Of a DNA stretch of 15,155 nt, positions 7,516-13,826 are shown in pieces; position 1 is the first letter of the stretch, and each line of letters begins with the position of its first letter. The notes beneath the pieces are model-generated. The model was not told where the DNA came from and ran no database searches. It saw only the letters and a list, made by a program, of their open reading frames with translations. The DNA comes from CAMEON01 sp045602325 (GTDB taxonomy: Bacteria; Bacillota; Clostridia; Oscillospirales; CAG-272), in NCBI GenBank assembly GCA_045602325.1, contig JAZSBH010000166.1, forward strand, positions 1 to 15,155, given 5' to 3'. The translations under genes were made by a program, and so were the position numbers.

Positions 7516-8019
7516 TCAGAACAGTGCGCCGAACGCGGCAACAACGCCGTAGGAGATCAAGGTCATGACCACGCCGGCGATCATGACGCCGAGCAAGGCA
7601 GACAGCATGGATTTCCAGAATTTCATGTCGAACAGCGCCGCCACCAAGGTGCCTGTCCAGGCTCCCGTAGCGGGCAAGGGGATGGCCACGAACAGGGCGA
7701 GCCCCCAAAAGGCGTACTTTTCAATCTTGGTCCGATTTTTTTCGGCCTTTTCAAACATTTTGTTCGCCACTTTATTGAAAAAGCTTATGCGGCATTTGGA
7801 CATCCATGTCAACACGGATTTCACGAACAACAGGATGACGGGCACGGGAAGCATATTGCCGATGACGGCAATGATATAGGTCTGCCACCAGGGGAGACCG
7901 AAGCCTGCTCCGAGGGGGATCGCACCACGGAGCTCAATGATGGGGAGCATGGAGCAGAAGAGGACGCAGAGCTCTTCTCCTACCGTCTCCAAAAAGAAAT
8001 TGGATATGGCTTCTTTCAT
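7516..8019 (-). CDS. COG2426-type small multidrug export protein
   Basis: The 167-residue integral membrane protein resembles the small multidrug export family (Pfam Sm_multidrug_ex). Family-like stretches are MLPIIELRGAIPLGAGFG, IGNMLPVPVILLFV and AIPLPATGAWTGTLVAALF, with about four to five hydrophobic segments. Substrates of this family are poorly established. The frame is open to 8088, which would overlap ribU and add 23 non-hydrophobic residues. The ATG at 8019 is preferred because GAGG lies 8 nt upstream and the protein then begins like its relatives. It follows ribU by 31 bp and should share the FMN-riboswitch transcript, so a flavin-linked role is an attractive inference. The name 'multidrug export' rests only on family naming. 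Confidence 0.85.
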   Translation of the reverse strand: MKEAISNFFLETVGEELCVLFCSMLPIIELRGAIPLGAGFGLPWWQTYIIAVIGNMLPVPVILLFVKSVLTWMSKCRISFFNKVANKMFEKAEKNRTKIEKYAFWGLALFVAIPLPATGAWTGTLVAALFDMKFWKSMLSALLGVMIAGVVMTLISYGVVAAFGALF

Positions 8020-8050
8020 GGAAAATAACCTCGGAAATATGGTTTTCGTG

Positions 8051-8827
8051 TCAGGAGGGCTCTCCAAAGAGCCCCTTAAAGTTTTCAAACCACGTAAGCT
8101 TAGGCACCCAGGAGAAATCGCCGTGAAGCAAAGTCATAAACAAGGTCAGCAAGACCGTCAGCAGCAACACTCCACAGAACGTCACGCAGACACTGCGCAA
8201 AATCCGCTTTTTCTTTTCGGCGGGATCCCAGACCGCCTGCGCCTCTGCAGATGCAGATTTTGGCATGAGTTTAGCCGCATACAGAGCTTGACGAACAGGC
8301 TTATACAGGATCAGCACCAGGGCAGCGTTCACAGCGCCCTTAATGGCGTTAAAGGGTAAAAACAGCGTGGGGATCATCGCCATCACTTCCTGTCTCGTCA
8401 TACCCATTTCGGATACATAGAGCGGGGTCACAAGACAGTTCAGAGACAGCATGACAACCAGCAGTGCCATGAGTGCCGAAAGCAACGCAATAATGGCACC
8501 GGACAGCTTTTTGTTGTATCGATACACCATCGCACACACCACGGAAAACGTGGCGGAGGAGGAAAAATTCATAAGGAAACCGTACCAACCCGTGTCACCG
8601 ATGGTGATGAATTCTAGGACGGCGACAAGCAGGGAGACGGTAAGAGCCACCACGGGGCCAAGGATCAGGCCTGCTATAGTAATGATGGTATCCTTCAGAT
8701 CGAAGGTCAGGAAGGTAATATTGAAACGGAATACGAACATGACGGCGAAGGCCAACGCGGCAAATACCGCAGTCAGCGTCAATCGCCTTGTTGTGGACAA
8801 GGATTGTCCGCGCTTGGACTGTAGCAT
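8051..8827 (-). CDS. ribU: Riboflavin ECF transporter S component
   Basis: RibU is the membrane-embedded riboflavin-binding subunit of an ECF transporter, working with the shared EcfA, EcfA' and EcfT proteins encoded elsewhere. The 258-residue protein has an N-terminal S-component helix with small residues (TAVFAALAFAVMF, about 19-31), then FLTFDLKDTIITIAGLILGP, typical of the RibU/FolT-like fold, and about six hydrophobic segments by residue 185. An FMN riboswitch directly upstream supports riboflavin as substrate. The ATG at 8827 has AAAGGGG about 8 nt upstream. It is longer than most RibU proteins: after about residue 190 there is a charged linker and an extra hydrophobic segment (about 211-235) ending in an aromatic-rich tail. 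Confidence 0.88.
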   Translation of the reverse strand: MLQSKRGQSLSTTRRLTLTAVFAALAFAVMFVFRFNITFLTFDLKDTIITIAGLILGPVVALTVSLLVAVLEFITIGDTGWYGFLMNFSSSATFSVVCAMVYRYNKKLSGAIIALLSALMALLVVMLSLNCLVTPLYVSEMGMTRQEVMAMIPTLFLPFNAIKGAVNAALVLILYKPVRQALYAAKLMPKSASAEAQAVWDPAEKKKRILRSVCVTFCGVLLLTVLLTLFMTLLHGDFSWVPKLTWFENFKGLFGEPS

Positions 8828-8835
8828 AGTATGTT

Positions 8836-8854
8836 CCCCTTTCGTACAGGGGGG
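8836..8854 (-). promoter_or_regulatory. Hairpin masking the ribU ribosome binding site
   Basis: On the minus strand CCCCUGUACGAAAGGGG can fold with CCCC paired to the GGGG of the ribU ribosome binding site, just 8 nt before the ATG. No U-run follows, so the likely expression platform is translational: FMN binding would favour this sequestering hairpin. The stem is short, so this is a hypothesis built on position and complementarity. Confidence 0.5.
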
Positions 8855-8862
8855 ATATATCT

Positions 8863-9112
8863 TTTTTCATCCGGACTGTAGCGCGCACACTGTGATCACA
8901 GCAATGCGCGGAAGTTTACCGCCTTATGTTCCGTTATGAACCACCGCAAGACGAAGAATAGGCGAAAGTTTGCGGAGTGTAGCGGAGGAAACTTTCTGAA
9001 CTCAGCTCCGCTGAGTTCGACCGTCGGCGCAGGAATCCAACCTGCTCGGCTCCCTCGCGGGAGTTCGTGGGCTATCACCACCGGTATGGAATTTCACCAA
9101 TCCCCAAAGATA
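8863..9112 (-). promoter_or_regulatory. FMN riboswitch (RFN element) with an enlarged P6 arm
   Basis: The minus strand carries the RFN consensus at both ends. The 5' half reads AUCUUUGGGGAUUGGUGAAA, then UUCCAUACCGGUGG, GCCCACGAA, GAGCAGGUUGGAUUCCUGC and GCCGACGGU. The 3' half reads ACAGUCCGGAUGAAAAAAG. P1 forms from AUCUUU (9112-9107) with AAAGAU at the 3' end. The class binds flavin mononucleotide and represses riboflavin synthesis or uptake genes. Between GACGGU and CAGUCC, where P6 is normally a short hairpin, there are about 140 nt (about 8879-9021) folding into at least three further hairpins. The conserved core appears complete on both sides of the insert, so ligand binding is expected to survive. 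Confidence 0.93.
8881..9018 (-). repeat. Insert in FMN riboswitch P6: three hairpins
   Basis: In transcript order: hairpin A (9018-8998) has a 9-bp stem GAACUCAGC/GCUGAGUUC and a 3-nt loop. Hairpin B (8996-8964) has 8-bp arms GAAAGUUU/AAACUUUC around a 17-nt loop containing CUCCGC twice. Hairpin C (8909-8881) has a 7-bp GC-rich base CGCGCAU/GUGCGCG (one G-U pair), an internal loop and a CUGU/ACAG top. Hairpins A and B look like a short palindromic element inserted into a pre-existing P6 arm; hairpin C may be the original arm. No target-site duplication or open reading frame is obvious. Confidence 0.6.
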
Positions 9113-9113
9113 G

Positions 9114-9142
9114 AATATGACAGAAAAATAACGAAGTGTCAA
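9114..9142 (-). promoter_or_regulatory. Putative promoter of the ribU unit
   Basis: TTGACA (9142-9137 on the minus strand) is followed by a 17-bp spacer and CATATT (9119-9114), four of six matches to TATAAT. The -35 and spacing are ideal. The expected start near 9107 would fall within the 5' P1 arm of the FMN riboswitch, so either P1 is short or the real -10 lies slightly upstream. An alternative TATTTT with a weak -35 overlaps the str terminator. Confidence 0.5.
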
Positions 9143-9153
9143 ATATACACAAC

Positions 9154-9177
9154 ACCCCCGCGCCGGGGCGCGGGGGT
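9154..9177 (-). terminator. str operon terminator hairpin after tuf
   Basis: ACCCCCGCGCC (9154-9164) and GGCGCGGGGGT (9167-9177) form a perfect 11-bp GC-rich stem with a 2-nt apex, in practice a 4-nt loop. The minus-strand 3' flank GTTGTGTATATTTG is U-rich but interrupted. Two smaller hairpins lie between it and the tuf stop: TGATTC/GAATCA (9203-9220) and GAGGC-TTAC-GCCTC (9185-9198). Together they mark the end of the str operon before the ribU promoter. Confidence 0.7.
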
Positions 9178-9222
9178 ATCAACAGAGGCTTACGCCTCAA
9201 TATGATTCAGAGAAGAATCAAA

Positions 9223-10428
9223 TTACTTGATGATCTCGGAAACCACGCCGGAACCGACGGTACGGCCACCCTCACGGATAGCGAAGCGCAGACCCTGCTC
9301 GCAAGCGATGGGGCTGATCAGCTCAACGGTCATCTCAACGTTGTCGCCGGGGCGGCACATCTCGACACCCTCGGGGAGCTCGATAACACCGGTAACGTCA
9401 GTAGTTCTGAAGTAGAACTGAGGACGGTAGCCAGCGAAGAAGGGCTTCTGACGGCCACCTTCCTTCTCGGACAGAACGTAAACGTTGCCCTTGAAGTTGG
9501 TGTGGGGGTTAACGGAACCGGGCTTAGCCAGAACCTGACCACGGCGGATGCCATCCTTAGCAACACCACGGAGCAGAGCACCGATGTTGTCACCGGCCTC
9601 AGCCTGGGGCAGCAGCTTGTGGAACATCTCGACACCGGTAACAACGGTGGTCTCCTTCTCCTCAACGATACCGACGATCTCGACGGTGTCGTTAACCTTC
9701 AGGGTACCTCTCTCAACACGACCGGTAGCAACGGTACCACGACCGGAGATGGAGAAGACGTCCTCGACGGGCATCAGGAAGGGCAGGTCAGCCTTACGCT
9801 CGGGAGTAGGAATATAGGAGTCAACCTCAGACATCAGCTCGAGGATGGGAGCGTACTCGGGAGCGGAAGGATCGTTGTTAGCGGACTCCAGAGCCTCACG
9901 GGCGGAACCACGAACGATCGGAATATCGTCGCCGGGGAACTCGTACTCGGACAGCAGGTCACGGACCTCCATCTCAACCAGATCCAGCAACTCCTCGTCG
10001 GCAACAAGGTCGGTCTTGTTCATGAAGACAACGATAGCGGGAACGCCGACCTGACGAGCCAGCAGAACGTGCTCGCGGGTCTGAGCGAGAGGGCCATCAG
10101 TACCTGCAACGACCAGGATAGCGCCGTCCATCTGGGCAGCACCGGTGATCATGTTCTTAACGTAGTCAGCGTGGCCGGGGCAGTCCACGTGAGCGTAGTG
10201 ACGGTTCTCAGTCTCGTACTCAACGTGACGGGTGTTGATTGTGATACCACGAGCCTTCTCCTCGGGAGCGTTGTCGATCTGGTCGTAAGCCATAGCCTCG
10301 ACACCGGAGTTACCCAGAGACAGGGTCTTGGTGATAGCGGCGGTCAGAGTGGTCTTACCGTGGTCGACGTGACCGATGGTACCAATGTTAACGTGGGGCT
10401 TGGTGCGTTCGAATGTAGCCTTTGCCAT
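9223..10428 (-). CDS. tuf: Elongation factor Tu
   Basis: EF-Tu is the GTPase that brings aminoacyl-tRNA to the ribosomal A site. The 401-residue protein has all G motifs: P-loop GHVDHGKT (19-26), switch I RGITINT, DCPGH and NKTD, followed by beta-barrel domains 2 and 3 ending FAIREGGRTVGSGVVSEII. The alanine at the position of E. coli Ala375, a kirromycin-resistance hot spot, is unchanged. A local oddity is AGTDGPLAQTREH where most bacteria have a DGPMPQTREH-type sequence, plus a short Asn/Asp/Pro/Ser insert after REALES. The ATG at 10428 has GGAGG 9 nt upstream. It is the last gene of the str operon, 118 bp after fusA across two hairpins. Confidence 0.98.
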   Translation of the reverse strand: MAKATFERTKPHVNIGTIGHVDHGKTTLTAAITKTLSLGNSGVEAMAYDQIDNAPEEKARGITINTRHVEYETENRHYAHVDCPGHADYVKNMITGAAQMDGAILVVAGTDGPLAQTREHVLLARQVGVPAIVVFMNKTDLVADEELLDLVEMEVRDLLSEYEFPGDDIPIVRGSAREALESANNDPSAPEYAPILELMSEVDSYIPTPERKADLPFLMPVEDVFSISGRGTVATGRVERGTLKVNDTVEIVGIVEEKETTVVTGVEMFHKLLPQAEAGDNIGALLRGVAKDGIRRGQVLAKPGSVNPHTNFKGNVYVLSEKEGGRQKPFFAGYRPQFYFRTTDVTGVIELPEGVEMCRPGDNVEMTVELISPIACEQGLRFAIREGGRTVGSGVVSEIIK

Positions 10429-10485
10429 TGTAAACTTCCTCCATAAAATAAATTTTTAAAAAGTTTTAAGGGTGAATGATCGGCG

Positions 10486-10528
10486 CTCCCCCGTAGGGGG
10501 AGTCACCAGAGAGCCCCAACCGGGGCTC
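10486..10528 (-). other. Twin GC hairpins between fusA and tuf
   Basis: In transcript order, GAGCCCC-GGTT-GGGGCTC (10528-10511) is followed 8 nt later by CTCCCCC-TAC-GGGGGAG (10502-10486); both stems are 7 bp and perfect. No U-run follows either, so they are unlikely to be intrinsic terminators. A likely role, by inference, is to protect a processed tuf mRNA 5' end or to block 3' exonucleases at the fusA end, adjusting the EF-Tu to EF-G ratio. Confidence 0.65.
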
Positions 10529-10546
10529 ATATTATAAGGATGCGGA

Positions 10547-12631
10547 TCAGTTATTCTTACCGCGAGCCTTAACGATCTCCTCCTGGATGGACTTAGGCAC
10601 TTCTGCGAAGTGGCTGGGCTCCATGGAGTAGAGGCCGCGACCCTGGGTCTTGGAACGCAGGTCGGTCGCATAGCCGAACATGCAGGAGAGGGGCACGAAT
10701 GCCGTGATCTCCTCGATACCGCCATTGCCGGCTTCCATGGACTGGATCTGGCCGCGGCGGGAGTTGAAGTCGCCGATAACGTCGCCCATGTATTCCTCGG
10801 GAACAATGGTAACGACCTTCATCATAGGCTCGGTGAGGACGGGATCGGCCTTTCTCATAGCCTCCTTGAAGGCCATAGAGCCGGCGATCTTGAACGCCAT
10901 TTCAGACGAGTCGACTTCGTGGTAAGAACCGTCGTTCAGGGTGACCTTCACGTCAACGACGTTGTAGCCTGCCAGAACACCGGTCTGCATAGCGCCCTGC
11001 ATACCGTTGTCAACTGCGGGAATGTATTCCTTGGGAATCGCACCGCCCACGACGGCGTTGACAAACTCATAACCCTTACCGGGCTCGTTGGGCTCGATGG
11101 TGATCTTGACGTGACCGTACTGACCGGAACCACCGGACTGACGCTTGTACTTGGTATCCTGATCGACTGCCTTGCGGATGGTCTCCTTGTAGGCAACCTG
11201 AGGCTTACCGATGTTGGCCTCAACCTTGAACTCGCGGAGCAGACGCTCTACGATGATGTCCAGGTGAAGCTCACCCATACCGGCGATGATGGTCTGACCG
11301 GTCTCGTCGTCGGTATAAGCACGGAAGGTAGGATCTTCCTCAGCCAGCTTGGCGAGGGCGATACCCATCTTCTCCTGACCTGCGCGGGTCTTGGGCTCGA
11401 TAGCCACGCGGATAACGGGCTCGGGGAACTCCATAGACTCCAGGATAATGGGATGCTTCTCATCACAGAAGGTATCACCGGTCGTGGTATTCTTTACGCC
11501 GATAGCAGCGGCGATGTCGCCGGTGTAGCAGGCTTCGATATCCTGACGGGTGTTTGCGTGCATCATCAGGATACGACCCAGACGCTCGCGCTTACCTCTG
11601 GTGGAGTTGTAGACGGTCTCGCCGGCGTTGATCATACCCGAGTACACTCTGAAGTAGCAGAGCTTACCCACGAAGGGGTCGGTCATGATCTTGAATGCCA
11701 GGGCGGAGAAGGGAGCGTTGTCGTCGGCAGGACGCTCGTCCTCGTCACCGGTATCGGGGTCAACACCCTTGATAGCGGGGATATCGAGAGGAGAAGGCAT
11801 ATAATCGACGACGGCGTCCAGCATCTTCTGTACGCCCTTGTTGCGGTAAGAAGAACCGCAAACGACGGGAACGATCTCGTTGTTGATGGTTGCGCGGCGG
11901 ATAGCGCCCTTGAGTTCTTCGATGGTCAGCTCCTCGTCGCAGAGGTACTTCTCCATCAGCTCCTCGTCGGTGGAGGCAACAGCCTCAACCAGCTCAGCGC
12001 GATACTGCTCGGCCAGCTCAACCATATCTTCGGGAATGGGTTCAACGCGAACATCCTTACCCAGCTCGTCGTAGTAGACGTCAGCCTCCATGTTCAGCAG
12101 GTCGATGATACCGCGGAAGGTCATCTCCTTACCGATGGGGAGCTGCAGGGGAACGGGATTTGCGTGGAGTCTGTCTCTCATCATGTCCAGAACATGATAG
12201 AAGTCTGCGCCCGTGATGTCCATCTTGTTGACGTAAGCCATACGGGGCACGCGATACTTATCAGCCTGACGCCACACGGTCTCGGACTGGGGCTCAACAC
12301 CGCCCTTTGCGCAGAACACCGTGACGGAACCGTCCAGGACACGCAGGGAACGCTCTACCTCAACGGTAAAGTCCACGTGACCGGGGGTGTCGATGATGTT
12401 GATGCGGTTGTCGTTCCAATAACAGGTGGTGGCTGCGGAGGTAATGGTAATACCTCTCTCCTGCTCCTGCTCCATCCAGTCCATAGTAGCGCCACCCTCG
12501 TGGGTCTCGCCAAGCTTATGGGTCTTACCGGTGTAGAACAGGATACGCTCAGTGGTAGTAGTCTTACCGGCATCGATGTGAGCCATGATACCGATATTCC
12601 GAGTATGCTCAAGCGAAAACTCTCTTGCCAT
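10547..12631 (-). CDS. fusA: Elongation factor G
   Basis: EF-G is the GTPase that drives ribosomal translocation and, with RRF, recycling. The 694 residues are full length. The G domain shows the P-loop AHIDAGKTT (17-25), switch I RGITITSAAT, DTPGHVDFT and NKMD. Domain III is marked by GMGELHLDI and YKRQSGGSGQYGHV begins domain IV. It ends in domain V with EEYMGDVIGDFNSRRGQI. It is the canonical str-operon EF-G rather than the EF-G2 or TetM-like relatives, judged by context and motif fit. The ATG at 12631 has AAGGAG 7 nt upstream. The gap to rpsG is 51 bp, so it is co-transcribed; 115 bp separates it from tuf. Confidence 0.98.
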   Translation of the reverse strand: MAREFSLEHTRNIGIMAHIDAGKTTTTERILFYTGKTHKLGETHEGGATMDWMEQEQERGITITSAATTCYWNDNRINIIDTPGHVDFTVEVERSLRVLDGSVTVFCAKGGVEPQSETVWRQADKYRVPRMAYVNKMDITGADFYHVLDMMRDRLHANPVPLQLPIGKEMTFRGIIDLLNMEADVYYDELGKDVRVEPIPEDMVELAEQYRAELVEAVASTDEELMEKYLCDEELTIEELKGAIRRATINNEIVPVVCGSSYRNKGVQKMLDAVVDYMPSPLDIPAIKGVDPDTGDEDERPADDNAPFSALAFKIMTDPFVGKLCYFRVYSGMINAGETVYNSTRGKRERLGRILMMHANTRQDIEACYTGDIAAAIGVKNTTTGDTFCDEKHPIILESMEFPEPVIRVAIEPKTRAGQEKMGIALAKLAEEDPTFRAYTDDETGQTIIAGMGELHLDIIVERLLREFKVEANIGKPQVAYKETIRKAVDQDTKYKRQSGGSGQYGHVKITIEPNEPGKGYEFVNAVVGGAIPKEYIPAVDNGMQGAMQTGVLAGYNVVDVKVTLNDGSYHEVDSSEMAFKIAGSMAFKEAMRKADPVLTEPMMKVVTIVPEEYMGDVIGDFNSRRGQIQSMEAGNGGIEEITAFVPLSCMFGYATDLRSKTQGRGLYSMEPSHFAEVPKSIQEEIVKARGKNN

Positions 12632-12682
12632 TGATTTTCTCCTTGGTTTTGTGTGCTAGATTTTCAAGCAACCGCCCAAAAA

Positions 12683-13153
12683 TCAATAACGGTAGTGGGC
12701 GAAAGCCTTGTTGGCTTCTGCCATACGGTGAGTCTCTTCCTTCTTCTTGAAGGCGCCGCCCATGCTGTTCTTGGCGTCCATGATCTCGCCCGCCAGTCTC
12801 TCAGCCATGGTTCTCTCGGAACGGTTTCTGGAATAGTTGATCAGCCAACGGAGAGCCAGAGTCTGCTGGCGCTCGGGGCGGACCTCCATAGGCACCTGGT
12901 AGGTAGAACCACCTACACGGCGAGCCTTAACCTCCAGCTCGGGCTTGATGTTATCAAGCGCGGCCTGGAAAACTTCAAGGGCATTCTGACCGATCTTCTC
13001 TTCGATCATCTTGAAAGCGTCGTAAACGATGGTCTGAGCAACGCCCTTCTTGCCGTCGTACATAACATTGTTGATCAGCTTGGTGACCAGCTTAGAGTTG
13101 TACAAAGGATCCGGCAATACATCTCTCTTGGATATAGAACCTCTTCTCGGCAC
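12683..13153 (-). CDS. rpsG: 30S ribosomal protein S7
   Basis: S7 is a primary 16S rRNA-binding protein that nucleates the 30S head and lies near the mRNA exit channel. The 156 residues match the family, beginning MPRRGSISKRDVLPDP and containing the conserved VGGSTYQVPMEVRPERQQTL and NRSERTMAERLA stretches. The start is GTG at 13153 with a strong AAGGAGGG about 9 nt upstream; no better ATG fits the N-terminus. In E. coli S7 represses str operon translation by binding the rpsL-rpsG spacer. Here that spacer is 232 bp and strongly structured, which makes autogenous control plausible but untested. Confidence 0.97.
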   Translation of the reverse strand: MPRRGSISKRDVLPDPLYNSKLVTKLINNVMYDGKKGVAQTIVYDAFKMIEEKIGQNALEVFQAALDNIKPELEVKARRVGGSTYQVPMEVRPERQQTLALRWLINYSRNRSERTMAERLAGEIMDAKNSMGGAFKKKEETHRMAEANKAFAHYRY

Positions 13154-13385
13154 TGTAACTTCCCTCCTTCATTAGTATTACATGAAATCATAGGTACTCA
13201 AAAGCATTCTTCTGTCCACGCACCGCAGGTTCTCGTACATCTGTATACACACACAGAAATTCACGAAAAGCAAACGGAGTGTTGTTGAATGAAACTGCCT
13301 TTTCGTCTCCCTCTGTCCTATTGCGGACACTCGCTTTTACACCGCGAGCGGTGGCGGGGGTCTCCCGCAAGTCCTATCTGCTAAA
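13154..13385 (-). other. Structured 232-bp rpsL-rpsG spacer
   Basis: No convincing gene or promoter lies here. In transcript order it holds GCGGG/CCCGC and CTCGC/GCGAG hairpins close to the rpsL stop. Next is a hairpin with 8-bp arms ACGAAAAG/CTTTTCGT (13306-13263) around 28 nt, and then the downstream copy of a 26-bp inverted repeat (13266-13241). Last comes about 87 nt up to the rpsG start. The arm CTTTTCGT overlaps the inverted repeat by 4 nt, so the two folds compete. A weak TAATAC -10-like element near 13170 lacks a good -35. Confidence 0.55.
13241..13266 (-). repeat. Inverted repeat bracketing rpsL, downstream copy
   Basis: This 26-bp stretch is the reverse complement of 13827-13852 at 24 of 26 positions, starting with TCGTGAATTT and ending with TATACAG when read on the minus strand. 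In mRNA the two copies would pair at 25 of 26 positions, because one DNA difference becomes a U-G pair. It lies 120 bp after the rpsL stop. Confidence 0.85.
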
Positions 13386-13808
13386 TTACTTCTTAGCGGC
13401 CTTAGGACGCTTTGCGCCGTACTTGGAACGGCTCTGGTTGCGGTTTGCAACGCCCTGTGCATCCAGGGTACCGCGAATGATGTGGTAACGCACACCGGGG
13501 AGGTCACGCACACGACCGCCGCGGATCAGAACAACAGAGTGCTCCTGCAGGCTGTGGCCGATACCGGGAATGTAGGTGGTGACTTCCATGCCGTTGGTCA
13601 GACGAACTCTTGCGATCTTACGGAGCGCGGAGTTAGGCTTCTTAGGCGTGGTGGTGGAAACCTTGGTGCAGACACCTCTCTTCTGAGGAGAGGACTGGTC
13701 GGTGGTCTTTCCTTCCAGGCTGTTGTAGCCCTTCTGGAGAACAGGCGACTTGGACTTGTAAACGCGGGCATTGCGGCCCTGTCTCACAAGCTGGTTAAAG
13801 GTTGGCAT
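13386..13808 (-). CDS. rpsL: 30S ribosomal protein S12
   Basis: S12 sits at the decoding centre and controls tRNA selection accuracy. At 140 residues with a lysine/glycine-rich insert after SPVLQKGYNS it is of the Firmicutes type. The decoding loop TTTPKKPNSALRK (52-64) keeps the lysine equivalent to E. coli Lys43. In the second loop, RGGRVRDLPGVRYH (96-109), residue 101 is arginine (codon CGT), whereas E. coli Lys88 and B. subtilis Lys101 are lysine. Lysine-to-arginine here is a known streptomycin-resistance change. The ATG at 13808 has AAGGAGG 9 nt upstream. It is the first gene of the str operon, about 105 nt from the predicted transcription start; the L7Ae-like gene found between rpoC and rpsL in B. 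subtilis is absent. Confidence 0.98.
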   Translation of the reverse strand: MPTFNQLVRQGRNARVYKSKSPVLQKGYNSLEGKTTDQSSPQKRGVCTKVSTTTPKKPNSALRKIARVRLTNGMEVTTYIPGIGHSLQEHSVVLIRGGRVRDLPGVRYHIIRGTLDAQGVANRNQSRSKYGAKRPKAAKK

Positions 13809-13826
13809 GCTTCATTTCCTCCTTCT

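Noticed and set aside
8020..8088. Longer start for the COG2426 gene overlapping ribU
   Set aside because: The extra 23 residues are not family-like, and the internal ATG at 8019 has a properly spaced ribosome binding site.
9136..10446. Plus-strand open frame of 436 codons opposite tuf
   Set aside because: It is antisense to EF-Tu, has low-complexity composition and starts inside the ribU promoter region. It is a shadow frame.
10531..10536. TATAAT before tuf as a separate tuf promoter
   Set aside because: With 17-bp spacing the -35 would be TAAGAA, a poor match, and it overlaps the fusA end. Co-transcription is more likely.
10610..12634. Plus-strand open frame of 674 codons opposite fusA
   Set aside because: Its translation is rich in Gly, Leu, Val and His, with no recognisable domain. 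It is the mirror of EF-G codon use in a highly conserved gene. No ribosome binding site or promoter supports it.
13188..13370. 60-codon minus-strand frame in the rpsL-rpsG spacer
   Set aside because: It lacks a good ribosome binding site, its translation resembles nothing, and it overlaps hairpins and the inverted repeat, which explain the sequence better.
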